From positions 1-64,000 of the forward strand of contig NZ_JAGIYQ010000012.1 in the NCBI RefSeq assembly GCF_017814275.1: a DNA stretch of 64,000 nt, given 5' to 3'. Origin of the DNA: Gottfriedia endophytica. GTDB lineage: Bacteria > Bacillota > Bacilli > Bacillales > Bacillaceae_G. Position numbers and translations under genes: made by a program. Positions 57,035-64,000 of the stretch are shown in pieces (position 1 is the stretch's first letter; each line of letters opens with the position of its first letter). The notes under the pieces are model-generated. The model was not told where the DNA came from. It worked only from the letters and a program-made list of their open reading frames with translations, and did not search any database.

Positions 57035-59791
57035 TTATTTAACGATTTTTTTCAAACCTTTACTTACATTATTCGAAGCATCCGTTAAGAAAATCTCAAC
57101 AGTCACTCCATGCTTTTGTTTAGGAATTTTCACTGAGAACTTACCATTATTTGAAACTTTTCCAGTAGCGATTACTTTAGAACCAACTTTTACTGATACA
57201 ATTGTGTTTGCTTCACCAGTACCTTTAATAACAGTTGTTTTAGTTGTTAATACATCTTTAACAACTGCTAAAACAGGCGGAGTTGTATCTTTTACAACAA
57301 CTGTAGTTGCTCCACTTACATTACCTGCTTTATCTTTCGCAGTAATTGTTAATACAGTTCCAAGATTCTGTTGTTTTATTGGAAGTGTAAAAAGACCTTT
57401 GTCATTAGCTTTTCCTGTTACAAGTACTTTTGAACCAGCTTTTACTGTTACAGTTGCGTTTGCTTCTGTTTTACCAGTAATGACTTTAGAAAGAGGTTCA
57501 ATTTTAGCCACAGTTGGTTTTACTGGTGCTGTTTGGTCTTTAACAACAACTGTTGTTCCCTCACTCTTATTTCCAGATAAATCTGTAGCAAATACAGTTA
57601 AAATAGTACCCGCTTTTTGTTTAGGAATCGAAAGAGAGAATAACCCCTCAGAATTTGAATTGCCACTTACAATTAGATTATCATCATTATATACATCTAC
57701 TTTTGCATATACCTTCGATTTTCCAGAAATCACTAAATCTTTATCACCAATTGCCCCGACTACTGGAGAAGTTAAAGGTGTTGAATCAAGACTGATTGAA
57801 TATTGTCCCCATATTGAATCTGCATCAGTTACCTCTTTAAGATATTTAATATTTGGAGAAGCATCTAAAACAGCTTTAGCCTCTGGAGATGAATTAAAAG
57901 TAATAAGTGGGTTACTTGGGATATGTACGATACTCCAGTTTTTGTCAGCTGTAGGACTTACTGTTCCGAGTTTATTAATGTATTCCATTAATATTGAACG
58001 GCTTTCTTCAATAGAATCAATAACAATTTTCTCTTTTCCATTTACCCCTGGAAAATTACCACCACCACCAGCACGATAGTTATTTGTAACTACGATAAAT
58101 TTTTGATCCAGAGAAATTGGTTTACCGTTATATTGTAAATTTACAATACGACTAGAACCCGGATTTTGTAAATCTCCATTTCCATTATATTTCGCAGGTT
58201 TTGTTACATCGACTTGATAAGTAACTCCATCTATTACATCAAAATTAAAGCCTGGGAATGTATTATCTACTAATTCTTGAGCAGATTTTGAAGCTGGATC
58301 AATTTGTTTAAATTGCCCGGCACTCATTTCTAACCATTCTTTTACTATTGCCCCTGTTACTTCTACAGCTTTTAAAGTATTTGGGTACAAGTATAAATCA
58401 TTTGCAGATTTAATAGAAAGGTCACCTTTTACAATATTTGTATAGTCACTTCCACCTTGACGTCCAGATTTGAATGGTGCTGCTGCCGAAAGAACTGGTA
58501 CGTTTTTATATTCTGGGAGATTTTTGTCGATAAAGTCTTTTACGTACCACATTTGTGCATTGTTTACAATTTGTACAGTTGGGTCATCTTGTACACGAGC
58601 AAAATAGCTATACATTGGTGCATCTGTGACACCAATTTTCCCACGAACATAAGCAAGTGTTCCTTCGTGATCAGCTTTAACAGCTTCAACAATTGTAGGA
58701 TCTTCGACTGCTAAGCTTGTTTTTGTTTTAACGTCATAAATTGGACGTAAAGTTGTTCCTTTTGCTTCAACATTTGTGTATTTACCGTTTGAATCTGGTA
58801 GTAGTGTTAATTTCATTACACCGAGGTTGTTTCCCCATGACCCTGCTTCAACTGCTGGAACACCATTTATTGTACCAACAACATTGTCGATACCTTTTTT
58901 ATCATTAAATTCCGCTGCTCCAGGGAAATTAACATGTTTATGACCAAACATTATTGCATTGATACCTGGTACTTTACTTAAGTCATAAACAGCATTTTCT
59001 GCTAGGTCTTGACCCTCTGTTTTAATATCACAACCTGAGTGAACAAGTGCAACGACAATGTCAGCACCGTCTGCTTTTACTTTAGGAATAAACTCTTTTG
59101 CAGTTTGGACAATATCTTTTGCTGTAACTTTTCCCGTTAAGTTATCTTTGTCCCAACTCATAATTTGCGGAGGTGCAAAACCAATAACACCAACTTTTAC
59201 GTGTTGATCATTACCATCCTTATCTTTGAATGTTTTATCTAAGATGACATAAGGTGTAAATTCATTTTTTCCTGTTGTCGCATTGTAAATATTGGCATTT
59301 ACGAATGGGAAATTTGCTTGACCAGTTACTTTGTGCGCATAGTCTAAGCCATAGTTAAATTCATGATTCCCATATGTACCAACATCGTATTTTTCAATGT
59401 TCATTGCTTTAATCATAGGATGTACATCTGTATCAGACGATTTTTTAATTTTAGCCACATAATCTGCCATCGGGTTTCCTTGAATTAAATCACCCGCATC
59501 AAATAACAAATTATTATCACTTTCTTGACGGGCTTTATTAATTAAGGTTGCTGTTTTAGAGAACCCAAGAGTTAAATCAGGTTTATCTTTAAAATAATCA
59601 TATGCCATGATATTGTCATGAAGATCCGTCGTCTCAAGGATTTGTAAATCAATAGCTGCTGGGGCTGAAGTAGTACTTGCTGCCGCATTTGCACCTGCAA
59701 CAAATGGTGTAGCAATTGTACCAATCGATAACACAGTAATAGCAAGCTTACTAAACGTACTTGATAATACTAACTTTTTCTTTTTAGTCAT
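57035..59791 (-). CDS. Secreted 2',3'-cyclic-nucleotide 2'-phosphodiesterase/3'-nucleotidase with Ig-like repeats
   Basis: Extracellular metallophosphoesterase, 918 aa from the ATG at 59791; the TTG at 59812 has no ribosome site. The Sec signal peptide is about 1-37 (AANAAAS region). The catalytic domain has LETTDLHDNI, DAGDLIQGNPMADY, GNHEFNYGLDY, HSGCD and FGHKHVNFPG. The 5'-nucleotidase C-terminal domain runs from about 370 to 630 (YRAGGGGNFPG). Three Ig-like modules of about 80 aa close the protein (GKTEANATVTVKAGSKVL type). It resembles the N-terminal half of B. subtilis YfkN but lacks LPXTG and SLH anchors. It scavenges phosphate and nucleosides outside the cell. Confidence 0.9.
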   Translation of the reverse strand: MTKKKKLVLSSTFSKLAITVLSIGTIATPFVAGANAAASTTSAPAAIDLQILETTDLHDNIMAYDYFKDKPDLTLGFSKTATLINKARQESDNNLLFDAGDLIQGNPMADYVAKIKKSSDTDVHPMIKAMNIEKYDVGTYGNHEFNYGLDYAHKVTGQANFPFVNANIYNATTGKNEFTPYVILDKTFKDKDGNDQHVKVGVIGFAPPQIMSWDKDNLTGKVTAKDIVQTAKEFIPKVKADGADIVVALVHSGCDIKTEGQDLAENAVYDLSKVPGINAIMFGHKHVNFPGAAEFNDKKGIDNVVGTINGVPAVEAGSWGNNLGVMKLTLLPDSNGKYTNVEAKGTTLRPIYDVKTKTSLAVEDPTIVEAVKADHEGTLAYVRGKIGVTDAPMYSYFARVQDDPTVQIVNNAQMWYVKDFIDKNLPEYKNVPVLSAAAPFKSGRQGGSDYTNIVKGDLSIKSANDLYLYPNTLKAVEVTGAIVKEWLEMSAGQFKQIDPASKSAQELVDNTFPGFNFDVIDGVTYQVDVTKPAKYNGNGDLQNPGSSRIVNLQYNGKPISLDQKFIVVTNNYRAGGGGNFPGVNGKEKIVIDSIEESRSILMEYINKLGTVSPTADKNWSIVHIPSNPLITFNSSPEAKAVLDASPNIKYLKEVTDADSIWGQYSISLDSTPLTSPVVGAIGDKDLVISGKSKVYAKVDVYNDDNLIVSGNSNSEGLFSLSIPKQKAGTILTVFATDLSGNKSEGTTVVVKDQTAPVKPTVAKIEPLSKVITGKTEANATVTVKAGSKVLVTGKANDKGLFTLPIKQQNLGTVLTITAKDKAGNVSGATTVVVKDTTPPVLAVVKDVLTTKTTVIKGTGEANTIVSVKVGSKVIATGKVSNNGKFSVKIPKQKHGVTVEIFLTDASNNVSKGLKKIVK

Positions 59792-59974
59792 ATGGATACA
59801 TTTTCCCTTCAAAGTTTTGTGGTTTATTAGAATACATTTACAAAAGAATTAATATGTTTTAAAAATACAATTAAACTATTCTAATAAACTTCTTCCCTAT
59901 TATTGTACAAACTGGTTCAACTCGTCAATATCAGAAAATAAACAAAAATAGAAATTTAACAAATAAGGTGAAAT

Positions 59975-59991
59975 TTTACAATTATTTTACA
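59975..59991 (+). promoter_or_regulatory. Possible PhoP boxes near nucleotidase gene
   Basis: Two TTTACA hexamers with an 11-bp period (59975 and 59986), the spacing of PhoP direct repeats, with a TTAACA at 59956. They lie on the plus strand, opposite to the gene, about 180 bp above its start. Weak in this AT-rich region. Confidence 0.2.
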
Positions 59992-60112
59992 AGTAAATTG
60001 ATACCTACTTCCTATATACATCCTTTAACTTAGTAAATATGTTCATGAAAATAGAAATAATAAATTTATTGGTCATATTTATATTATGTAAACAAAAATG
60101 TCGAGAAATTAA

Positions 60113-60262
60113 AAAGTTAAGTTGATTTATCAAAGAAAAAACATATGTTTATTTGAATTCACAGTACCTTATGGTGAACCTAAAATGTATGAAAAAGTAA
60201 ATATCACATTTGTAAAAATAAATAATCAATGGAAAATAAACTCATTTGATGCTGTCCATTAA
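60113..60262 (+). pseudogene. Remnant C-terminus of a lost gene
   Basis: The plus strand reads open from 60113 to TAA at 60260-60262; the last residues are TVPYGEPKMYEKVNITFVKI then NNQWKINSFDAVH. This has the look of the end of an NTF2-like or lipoprotein domain (hydrophobic strand, QWKI). No ATG or ribosome site precedes it and a stop lies at 60110. It is followed by a bidirectional terminator, consistent with a decayed real gene. Family not identified. Confidence 0.4.
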
Positions 60263-60294
60263 TTGTTTCTAAAGTGTCCAATTATGCCGAAATA

Positions 60295-60332
60295 AAATAA
60301 GGTGAAAGAACAAAATTCTTTTCACCTTATTT
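60295..60332. terminator. Bidirectional terminator
   Basis: AAATAAGGTGAAAGAA pairs with TTCTTTTCACCTTATTT; serves the NTF2-like gene on the minus strand and the remnant on the plus strand. Confidence 0.8.
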
Positions 60333-60363
60333 GAAATAATATATTAATCTAAATGATTGAAAA

Positions 60364-60729
60364 TTAATTACTACTTAAATGTTCGTGAATTAATTTCCAA
60401 ACACCATCACTATTCCTAATAAATACATTCGTTGCACGTCCGCTTCCGGATGTTAATTTCCCCTTATATAAACCTTCCCAAGTGTATCTATAAAGGCATG
60501 TAGCAATATTGTCATTTGCAGCAATCCATTTTACATCCTCTGCTCCATAAACTTCATTTTGTACCATTTTCCAGCTATTTTCGAAATAATTTTTAATCTC
60601 CATCTTATTTACACACGTTTTATCAGAGAACCAATAAACTGCCTGATCATCAAGCAATTTTTCCACGTTTGAAAAGTCATGTGTATTCGTCGCTAAAATA
60701 TACATGTCTAAAGCTTTTTTATATCCCAT
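60364..60729 (-). CDS. NTF2-like/SnoaL-like protein
   Basis: Small cone-shaped-fold protein of 121 aa. The pattern is YILATNTHDFSNVEKLLDDQAVYWFSDK near the start and GSGRATNVFIRNSDGVWKLIHEHLS at the end, typical of SnoaL-like or DUF4440 proteins. Such proteins act as small isomerases or binders; no specific role can be assigned. Monocistronic. Confidence 0.75.
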   Translation of the reverse strand: MGYKKALDMYILATNTHDFSNVEKLLDDQAVYWFSDKTCVNKMEIKNYFENSWKMVQNEVYGAEDVKWIAANDNIATCLYRYTWEGLYKGKLTSGSGRATNVFIRNSDGVWKLIHEHLSSN

Positions 60730-60961
60730 TTTTACACCCCTATAAAATATTTAATTTAATATTCGATTCATTCCAATTTTTACCTTTTTATTTAATAAAT
60801 ATTTTTAGTAATCCCCCTATTTCTCATCATTTCAATAAAAATCTACAATTTGTCTGTGAAAATTAATCAAAAATGGAATATATTTGTTTAATTGTAAATA
60901 GCGAATGTGGTACTATGTTAGTTGTGATTTCATCCTAATCAAAACTAAGTAATCAATTTGA

Positions 60962-61131
60962 ATAAAGTGAAACTTCCATAAGTAGGGGTTTTCTTTATCC
61001 CCAACTTAAGGTTAGCACGCCCAATCGGGCTTTTACGGGCAGTTATCCCCCACCTATCTTCTTTTCATCTCTCTTAATCTTGAGGTGGGGGTCTTACTGC
61101 CCGTTAATGCGGGATAAATAAAATATACTTT
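60962..61131 (+). repeat. Interspersed repeat family C, copy C2 (full)
   Basis: Starts ATAAAGTGAAACTTCCATAA and ends TTACTGCCCGTTAATGCGGG. Contains ACGGGCAGTTATCCCCCACC pairing with AGGTGGGGGTCTTACTGCCC, plus the inner hairpin GCCCAATCGGGC. It is longer and better paired than C1. It lies in the divergent region between the NTF2-like gene and the leader ORF; the rest of 60730-61468 is AT-rich and no other feature was recognised. Confidence 0.75.
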
Positions 61132-61468
61132 TTTAAATGTCTAATCCTATTGTCATTAAAATATTTAATCGTCTAAAATTACTATGTAATAGTTATCCAA
61201 TGGATATAGATATTAAGGCAAATTAAAATTTGATTAATCCATATCCAAAAAAGGCAAAATAATATAAAATTCTACTGTTAAAGAGTATATAATATGTAAG
61301 GGCAAAAAAAGGGAGTTATTACTATACTCTTATCTTTGCTTTACTTTTTTAACAATGAGTTTTTATTACATATTTTTTCAGTCTCTTGTTATGTTCGTTT
61401 TTTAGACAGGTGAAAAATGAATTTACTTTAATATCAATTTTCCCGTTACAATACTAAGGAGTGCAACT

Positions 61469-61576
61469 ATGATTATCGAAGCATGTCAATTAAACATAAA
61501 CTGTACAAGATGGCCATTCATTAAAAAGAAAAAAAAGAAAAAAACCAAACACTTTATTTGTTTGGTTGAGGGTTAA
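61469..61576 (+). CDS. Putative 35-aa leader peptide
   Basis: ATG at 61469 follows AAGGAG by 7 nt and reads MIIEACQLNINCTRWPFI, then a run of seven lysines, TKHFICLVEG and stop at 61576, five nt before the next gene. A hairpin, AACCAAAC/GTTTGGTT (61543-61567), lies inside its 3' end directly before the ribosome site of the following gene (GAGGG). A lysine-tract peptide with a hairpin masking downstream translation looks like a translational coupling or attenuation leader. Not recognised as a known family. Confidence 0.5.
   Translation: MIIEACQLNINCTRWPFIKKKKKKKTKHFICLVEG
61543..61567 (+). promoter_or_regulatory. Hairpin at the 5' side of the Wzy-like gene ribosome site
   Basis: AACCAAAC pairs with GTTTGGTT around ACTTTATTT; the GAGGG ribosome site starts just after it at about 61568. 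Ribosomes translating the leader peptide would open it. Confidence 0.45.
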
Positions 61577-61581
61577 CAAAA

Positions 61582-62775
61582 ATGGGACAGTTTATAAAGT
61601 CATTAAAATTAAAAGATCCAATCAACTTAGGAGCAATCCTATGTTTTGTGATACCACCACTAGGTATGCTACTCCTATTTGTTTTAGGTTGGAGAACAAT
61701 CTTTCAAATTCTTATTAAAAAAGAAAAGATCTCAATTTCATATGTAGATATATTTTTTATTACACTTGGGATCTCAACAATCGGTGCAACGATTGAAATG
61801 AAGGATGCTTATTTTCTGTTTACAACATTAATGATTCTTGGTTATTGGGGTCTTTACTTACATATAATGAGAATTGGTACAAGAGGATTTTTTCAAATTT
61901 TTAGATGGATAATGATATTCGGATCAATATATAGCTTGTTAATTGGAATCATTTCATCATTTTTCAAATTTCCTACCTTACTTGGCTATTTAACAGGAAC
62001 TATTTTATTCGGAGTAAAAGAACCAATGAAAGAATATCACCGGTTAATAGGAAATGCTTATAATCCTAATTTTACTGTATACATATTATTAATTGGACTT
62101 TCTTTTATACTGGCAAAAATTTTAACATCTGTACGAAAAAACCAATATCAATCAATATGGTGGCAAACACTCATCGCAATTATATTAAGCTTTGGCGTTT
62201 TACAAACAGGCTCTCGCGGTGGTTATGGAACCATGATTGGAATTTATCTATTATTCTTCTTTAGACTTAATTTTAAAATCTTTGTTTTGCTCTCGATTAT
62301 ATCATTATCACTGCATAATGTATTTCTTCAATTAATACCTAGAAGTGATATTTTAAATGTGTCGACTATGCAACGAGAGACAATTTGGAGAAATTCATTC
62401 AAGATTTGGAAGGATCATTGGCTGTTTGGAACGACACCACTTGGATTTGGAATAGAATATTCAAAATTAACTGGAGAAAATATACCACATGCACACAATA
62501 TGCTTATCGGTGTATTTACTGAATATGGTACATTTAGCGGTTTGGTATTTATACTACTGATATTGATAACAGCGTACAAAATGCTTGTTTTATTTTTTAG
62601 CACTAATAAACGTATTTATTTACTTGATTACTTTTTACTCAGCTTACCAATAATTGTACTAACAGGTATATTTGATGAACCTTTATTTTCACCTCAATTA
62701 GGATTATTAACGGTCATCCTTTGGGCATCCTGGGAAAGATATACAAGGCAGATTGATTTTTTTGAAAAGGTTTAA
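61582..62775 (+). CDS. O-antigen ligase/polymerase family membrane protein
   Basis: Polytopic protein of 397 aa with about 10-12 helices, of the Wzy/WaaL superfamily. The characteristic loop has DHWLFGTTPLGFGIEYSKLTGENIPHAHNMLIGVFTEYG near 275-312 (key HAHN and preceding FG.G). Related proteins polymerise or ligate polysaccharide repeat units outside the membrane. No other capsule genes are in view, though an LCP protein lies elsewhere in the window. Its start is 5 nt after the leader-peptide stop, so the two are probably translationally coupled. Confidence 0.85.
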   Translation: MGQFIKSLKLKDPINLGAILCFVIPPLGMLLLFVLGWRTIFQILIKKEKISISYVDIFFITLGISTIGATIEMKDAYFLFTTLMILGYWGLYLHIMRIGTRGFFQIFRWIMIFGSIYSLLIGIISSFFKFPTLLGYLTGTILFGVKEPMKEYHRLIGNAYNPNFTVYILLIGLSFILAKILTSVRKNQYQSIWWQTLIAIILSFGVLQTGSRGGYGTMIGIYLLFFFRLNFKIFVLLSIISLSLHNVFLQLIPRSDILNVSTMQRETIWRNSFKIWKDHWLFGTTPLGFGIEYSKLTGENIPHAHNMLIGVFTEYGTFSGLVFILLILITAYKMLVLFFSTNKRIYLLDYFLLSLPIIVLTGIFDEPLFSPQLGLLTVILWASWERYTRQIDFFEKV

Positions 62776-62793
62776 TTAGTTCCTATATGATAT

Positions 62794-62857
62794 AAAATAG
62801 AACATGTAAAAAGATGAAATATATTACTTTTTCATCTAATTACATGTTCTATTTTTT
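62794..62857 (+). terminator. Strong terminator of the Wzy-like gene
   Basis: AAAATAGAACATGTAA pairs with TTACATGTTCTATTTT, with an inner AAAGATGAAA/TTTTTCATCT stem, followed by TTTT. 62858-63079 holds no recognisable gene. Confidence 0.85.
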
Positions 62858-63079
62858 TGCTCTCAACTTATCGAATAAATTGTTGAGCTGATTGGACTGC
62901 GTCAAGTTTTGTACGATTGCCGATCTCAATTATTTACAATCAAAAGTTAAACTTTACGTTTCTTACCCTACTCCTTCTTTTACCAGGCTATAATCAGATG
63001 TGTTATATCGATTCTGAATTTAAAGAATTTTCGGGTTTACGATCAAACACATCTCAACTAATATTCCTATGCTTTTGGA

Positions 63080-64000
63080 TTACTTTATTGCCTCATGTAC
63101 TTTTAATAATTTCCCTTTTATTGTCGTATTCTTCATAGTTTGTAATACTAATGGGCCTTTTCCATTTAATATCTCAACATACGAAACATTGTCTTGGATT
63201 GTAATAATGCCAATATCTTCTGCTGTTACACCTTTAATTTTGGCAATGGTTCCCACAAAATCGACCGCTCTTATCTTCTTCTTCTTTCCACCATTGAAAT
63301 ATAACTTCATGATATCTTTATTTAATTGTTCACTCTTATCTTTTTTGATAACTGGTCGTTCATTTCTTTTCTTTTCAAAAGCAGCTTTACCTTTTGTAAC
63401 TTCTTCTTTTGAAGGTACATCCACTTTAGGTATTTCAAATCCAATATATCCTTCAATTTCTCTTAAGAATTTTTCTTCGTAAGGTGTGACAAAAGTAATT
63501 GCCTTTCCTTTTTTGCCTGCTCTCCCAGTTCTTCCGGTACGATGAACATAACTTTCTGTTTCTAATGGAAGATCATAGTTAATAACATGAGTAATATTCT
63601 CAATATCAATCCCCCTTGCTGCTACATCAGTAGCTACCAGATATCGGAAATTACCCTTTTTAAAATTATTCATTACTTCGAAACGTTCTTCTTGTAACAT
63701 GCCCCCGTGGATTTTTTCACAAGTATAGTTTAAATGCTCTAACTGCTTAAACACATTATTTACGTTCTCTTGCGTTCGACAGAAAATAATACAACTATCT
63801 GGATTTTCAACAATGGTTACATCCTGAAGAAGAGAAAACTTATCTTCGTCTATTACTTCATAAAGTGAATGATCTATTTTATCCGTGGTAATTCCTTTAG
63901 CTTTTATTTCTATATTTATTGGGTTTTTCATATACTTATGGCAAAGATTTTCAACATCTTCTGGTAAAGTAGCAGAAAACAACATAGTCACCCTATTTCT
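63080..64000 (-). CDS. dbpA: DEAD-box RNA helicase DbpA (5' part beyond the window)
   Basis: The minus-strand frame stays open to 64000, so the gene continues past the right edge; about 306 C-terminal residues are visible. Helicase motif III is in [11 protein letters not shown], motif V in [17 protein letters not shown] and motif VI in [13 protein letters not shown]. The last 75 residues ([29 protein letters not shown]-like VTAEDIGII) are the DbpA/YxiN RNA-binding domain that targets 23S rRNA hairpin 92. It helps assemble the 50S subunit. Stop at 63080. Confidence 0.9.
   Translation of the reverse strand, partial: RNRVTMLFSATLPEDVENLCHKYMKNPINIEIKAKGITTDKIDHSLYEVIDEDKFSLLQDVTIVENPDSCIIFCRTQENVNNVFKQLEHLNYTCEKIHGGMLQEERFEVMNNFKKGNFRYLVATDVAARGIDIENITHVINYDLPLETESYVHRTGRTGRAGKKGKAITFVTPYEEKFLREIEGYIGFEIPKVDVPSKEEVTKGKAAFEKKRNERPVIKKDKSEQLNKDIMKLYFNGGKKKKIRAVDFVGTIAKIKGVTAEDIGIITIQDNVSYVEILNGKGPLVLQTMKNTTIKGKLLKVHEAIK

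Noticed and set aside
56973-58079. Plus-strand frame of 368 codons opposite the nucleotidase gene
   Set aside because: It is antisense to the Ig-repeat and nucleotidase domains, whose protein similarity is unmistakable. The frame is open because of the codon pattern of the repeats, and it has no ribosome site.
62866-62930. Short minus-strand reading ending KLDAVQSAQQFIR before a stop
   Set aside because: Only about 20 codons with a stop directly upstream and no start; too little to call a remnant.

Overview
The window is low-GC DNA from a Bacillaceae bacterium (Bacillus/Gottfriedia-like). The evidence is strong AGGAGG ribosome sites with many TTG starts, a YtaF sporulation protein, a HemAT aerotaxis receptor, a DUF4023 small protein, Ku/LigD end joining, CcpA-type cre sites and three families of intergenic repeats. 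About 44 protein genes are supported, nearly all on the minus strand. No rRNA, tRNA or CRISPR array was seen.

Layout. 1-115 is the 5' end of a group IIC intron leaving the left edge, placed directly after a terminator. 427-13544 is a nine-gene minus-strand run: galK, galT, an SDR dehydrogenase, a divergent GcvPA/GcvPB pair, a sugar ABC transporter and lacZ. 13884-16312 holds a divergent pair: a pseudo-M24 peptidase and a ROK repressor. A 26-bp motif between them recurs at the galK promoter. 16455-23915 is a second sugar locus: GH63-like hydrolase, ABC transporter and YesMN-type two-component system. 24312-26811 carries ytaF and an LCP cell-wall ligase. 27178-30252 is ku plus a LigD split into ligase and polymerase genes. 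30618-33650 is an RND exporter. 34125-37926 is the tyrosine/homogentisate operon. 38240-43146 carries hemAT, a GT2 glycosyltransferase, a nucleoside hydrolase and DinB. 43820-47303 is a copper operon (copA, a His-rich anchored protein, copZ). 47819-52000 holds a CoxG-like protein, a CorA-like unknown, DUF4023, an acetyltransferase and a 5'-3' exonuclease. 52356-56777 holds YitT, a frameshifted MFS exporter, its likely regulator and a hydrolase. 57035-59791 is a secreted nucleotidase/phosphodiesterase. 60113-64000 holds a gene remnant, an NTF2-like protein, a leader peptide with an O-antigen-ligase-like protein, and dbpA cut by the right edge.

How the genes work together. The lactose/galactose operon imports a galactoside (LacEFG-like), hydrolyses it (LacZ) and feeds galactose to GalK/GalT under a probable ROK repressor. 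No galE or galM is present. The most unusual feature is the PLP-dependent GcvP-like pair with an SDR inside this operon. Both subunits depart from canonical glycine decarboxylase at signature motifs and no gcvT or gcvH is nearby, so an unrecognised catabolic step on a galactoside-derived compound is plausible but unproven.

Intergenic DNA is rich in palindromic MITE-like repeats. Family A has seven full or partial copies plus a 52-bp remnant, all in the same orientation. Family B has three copies with clear inverted termini. Family C has two GC-rich hairpin copies in divergent intergenic regions.
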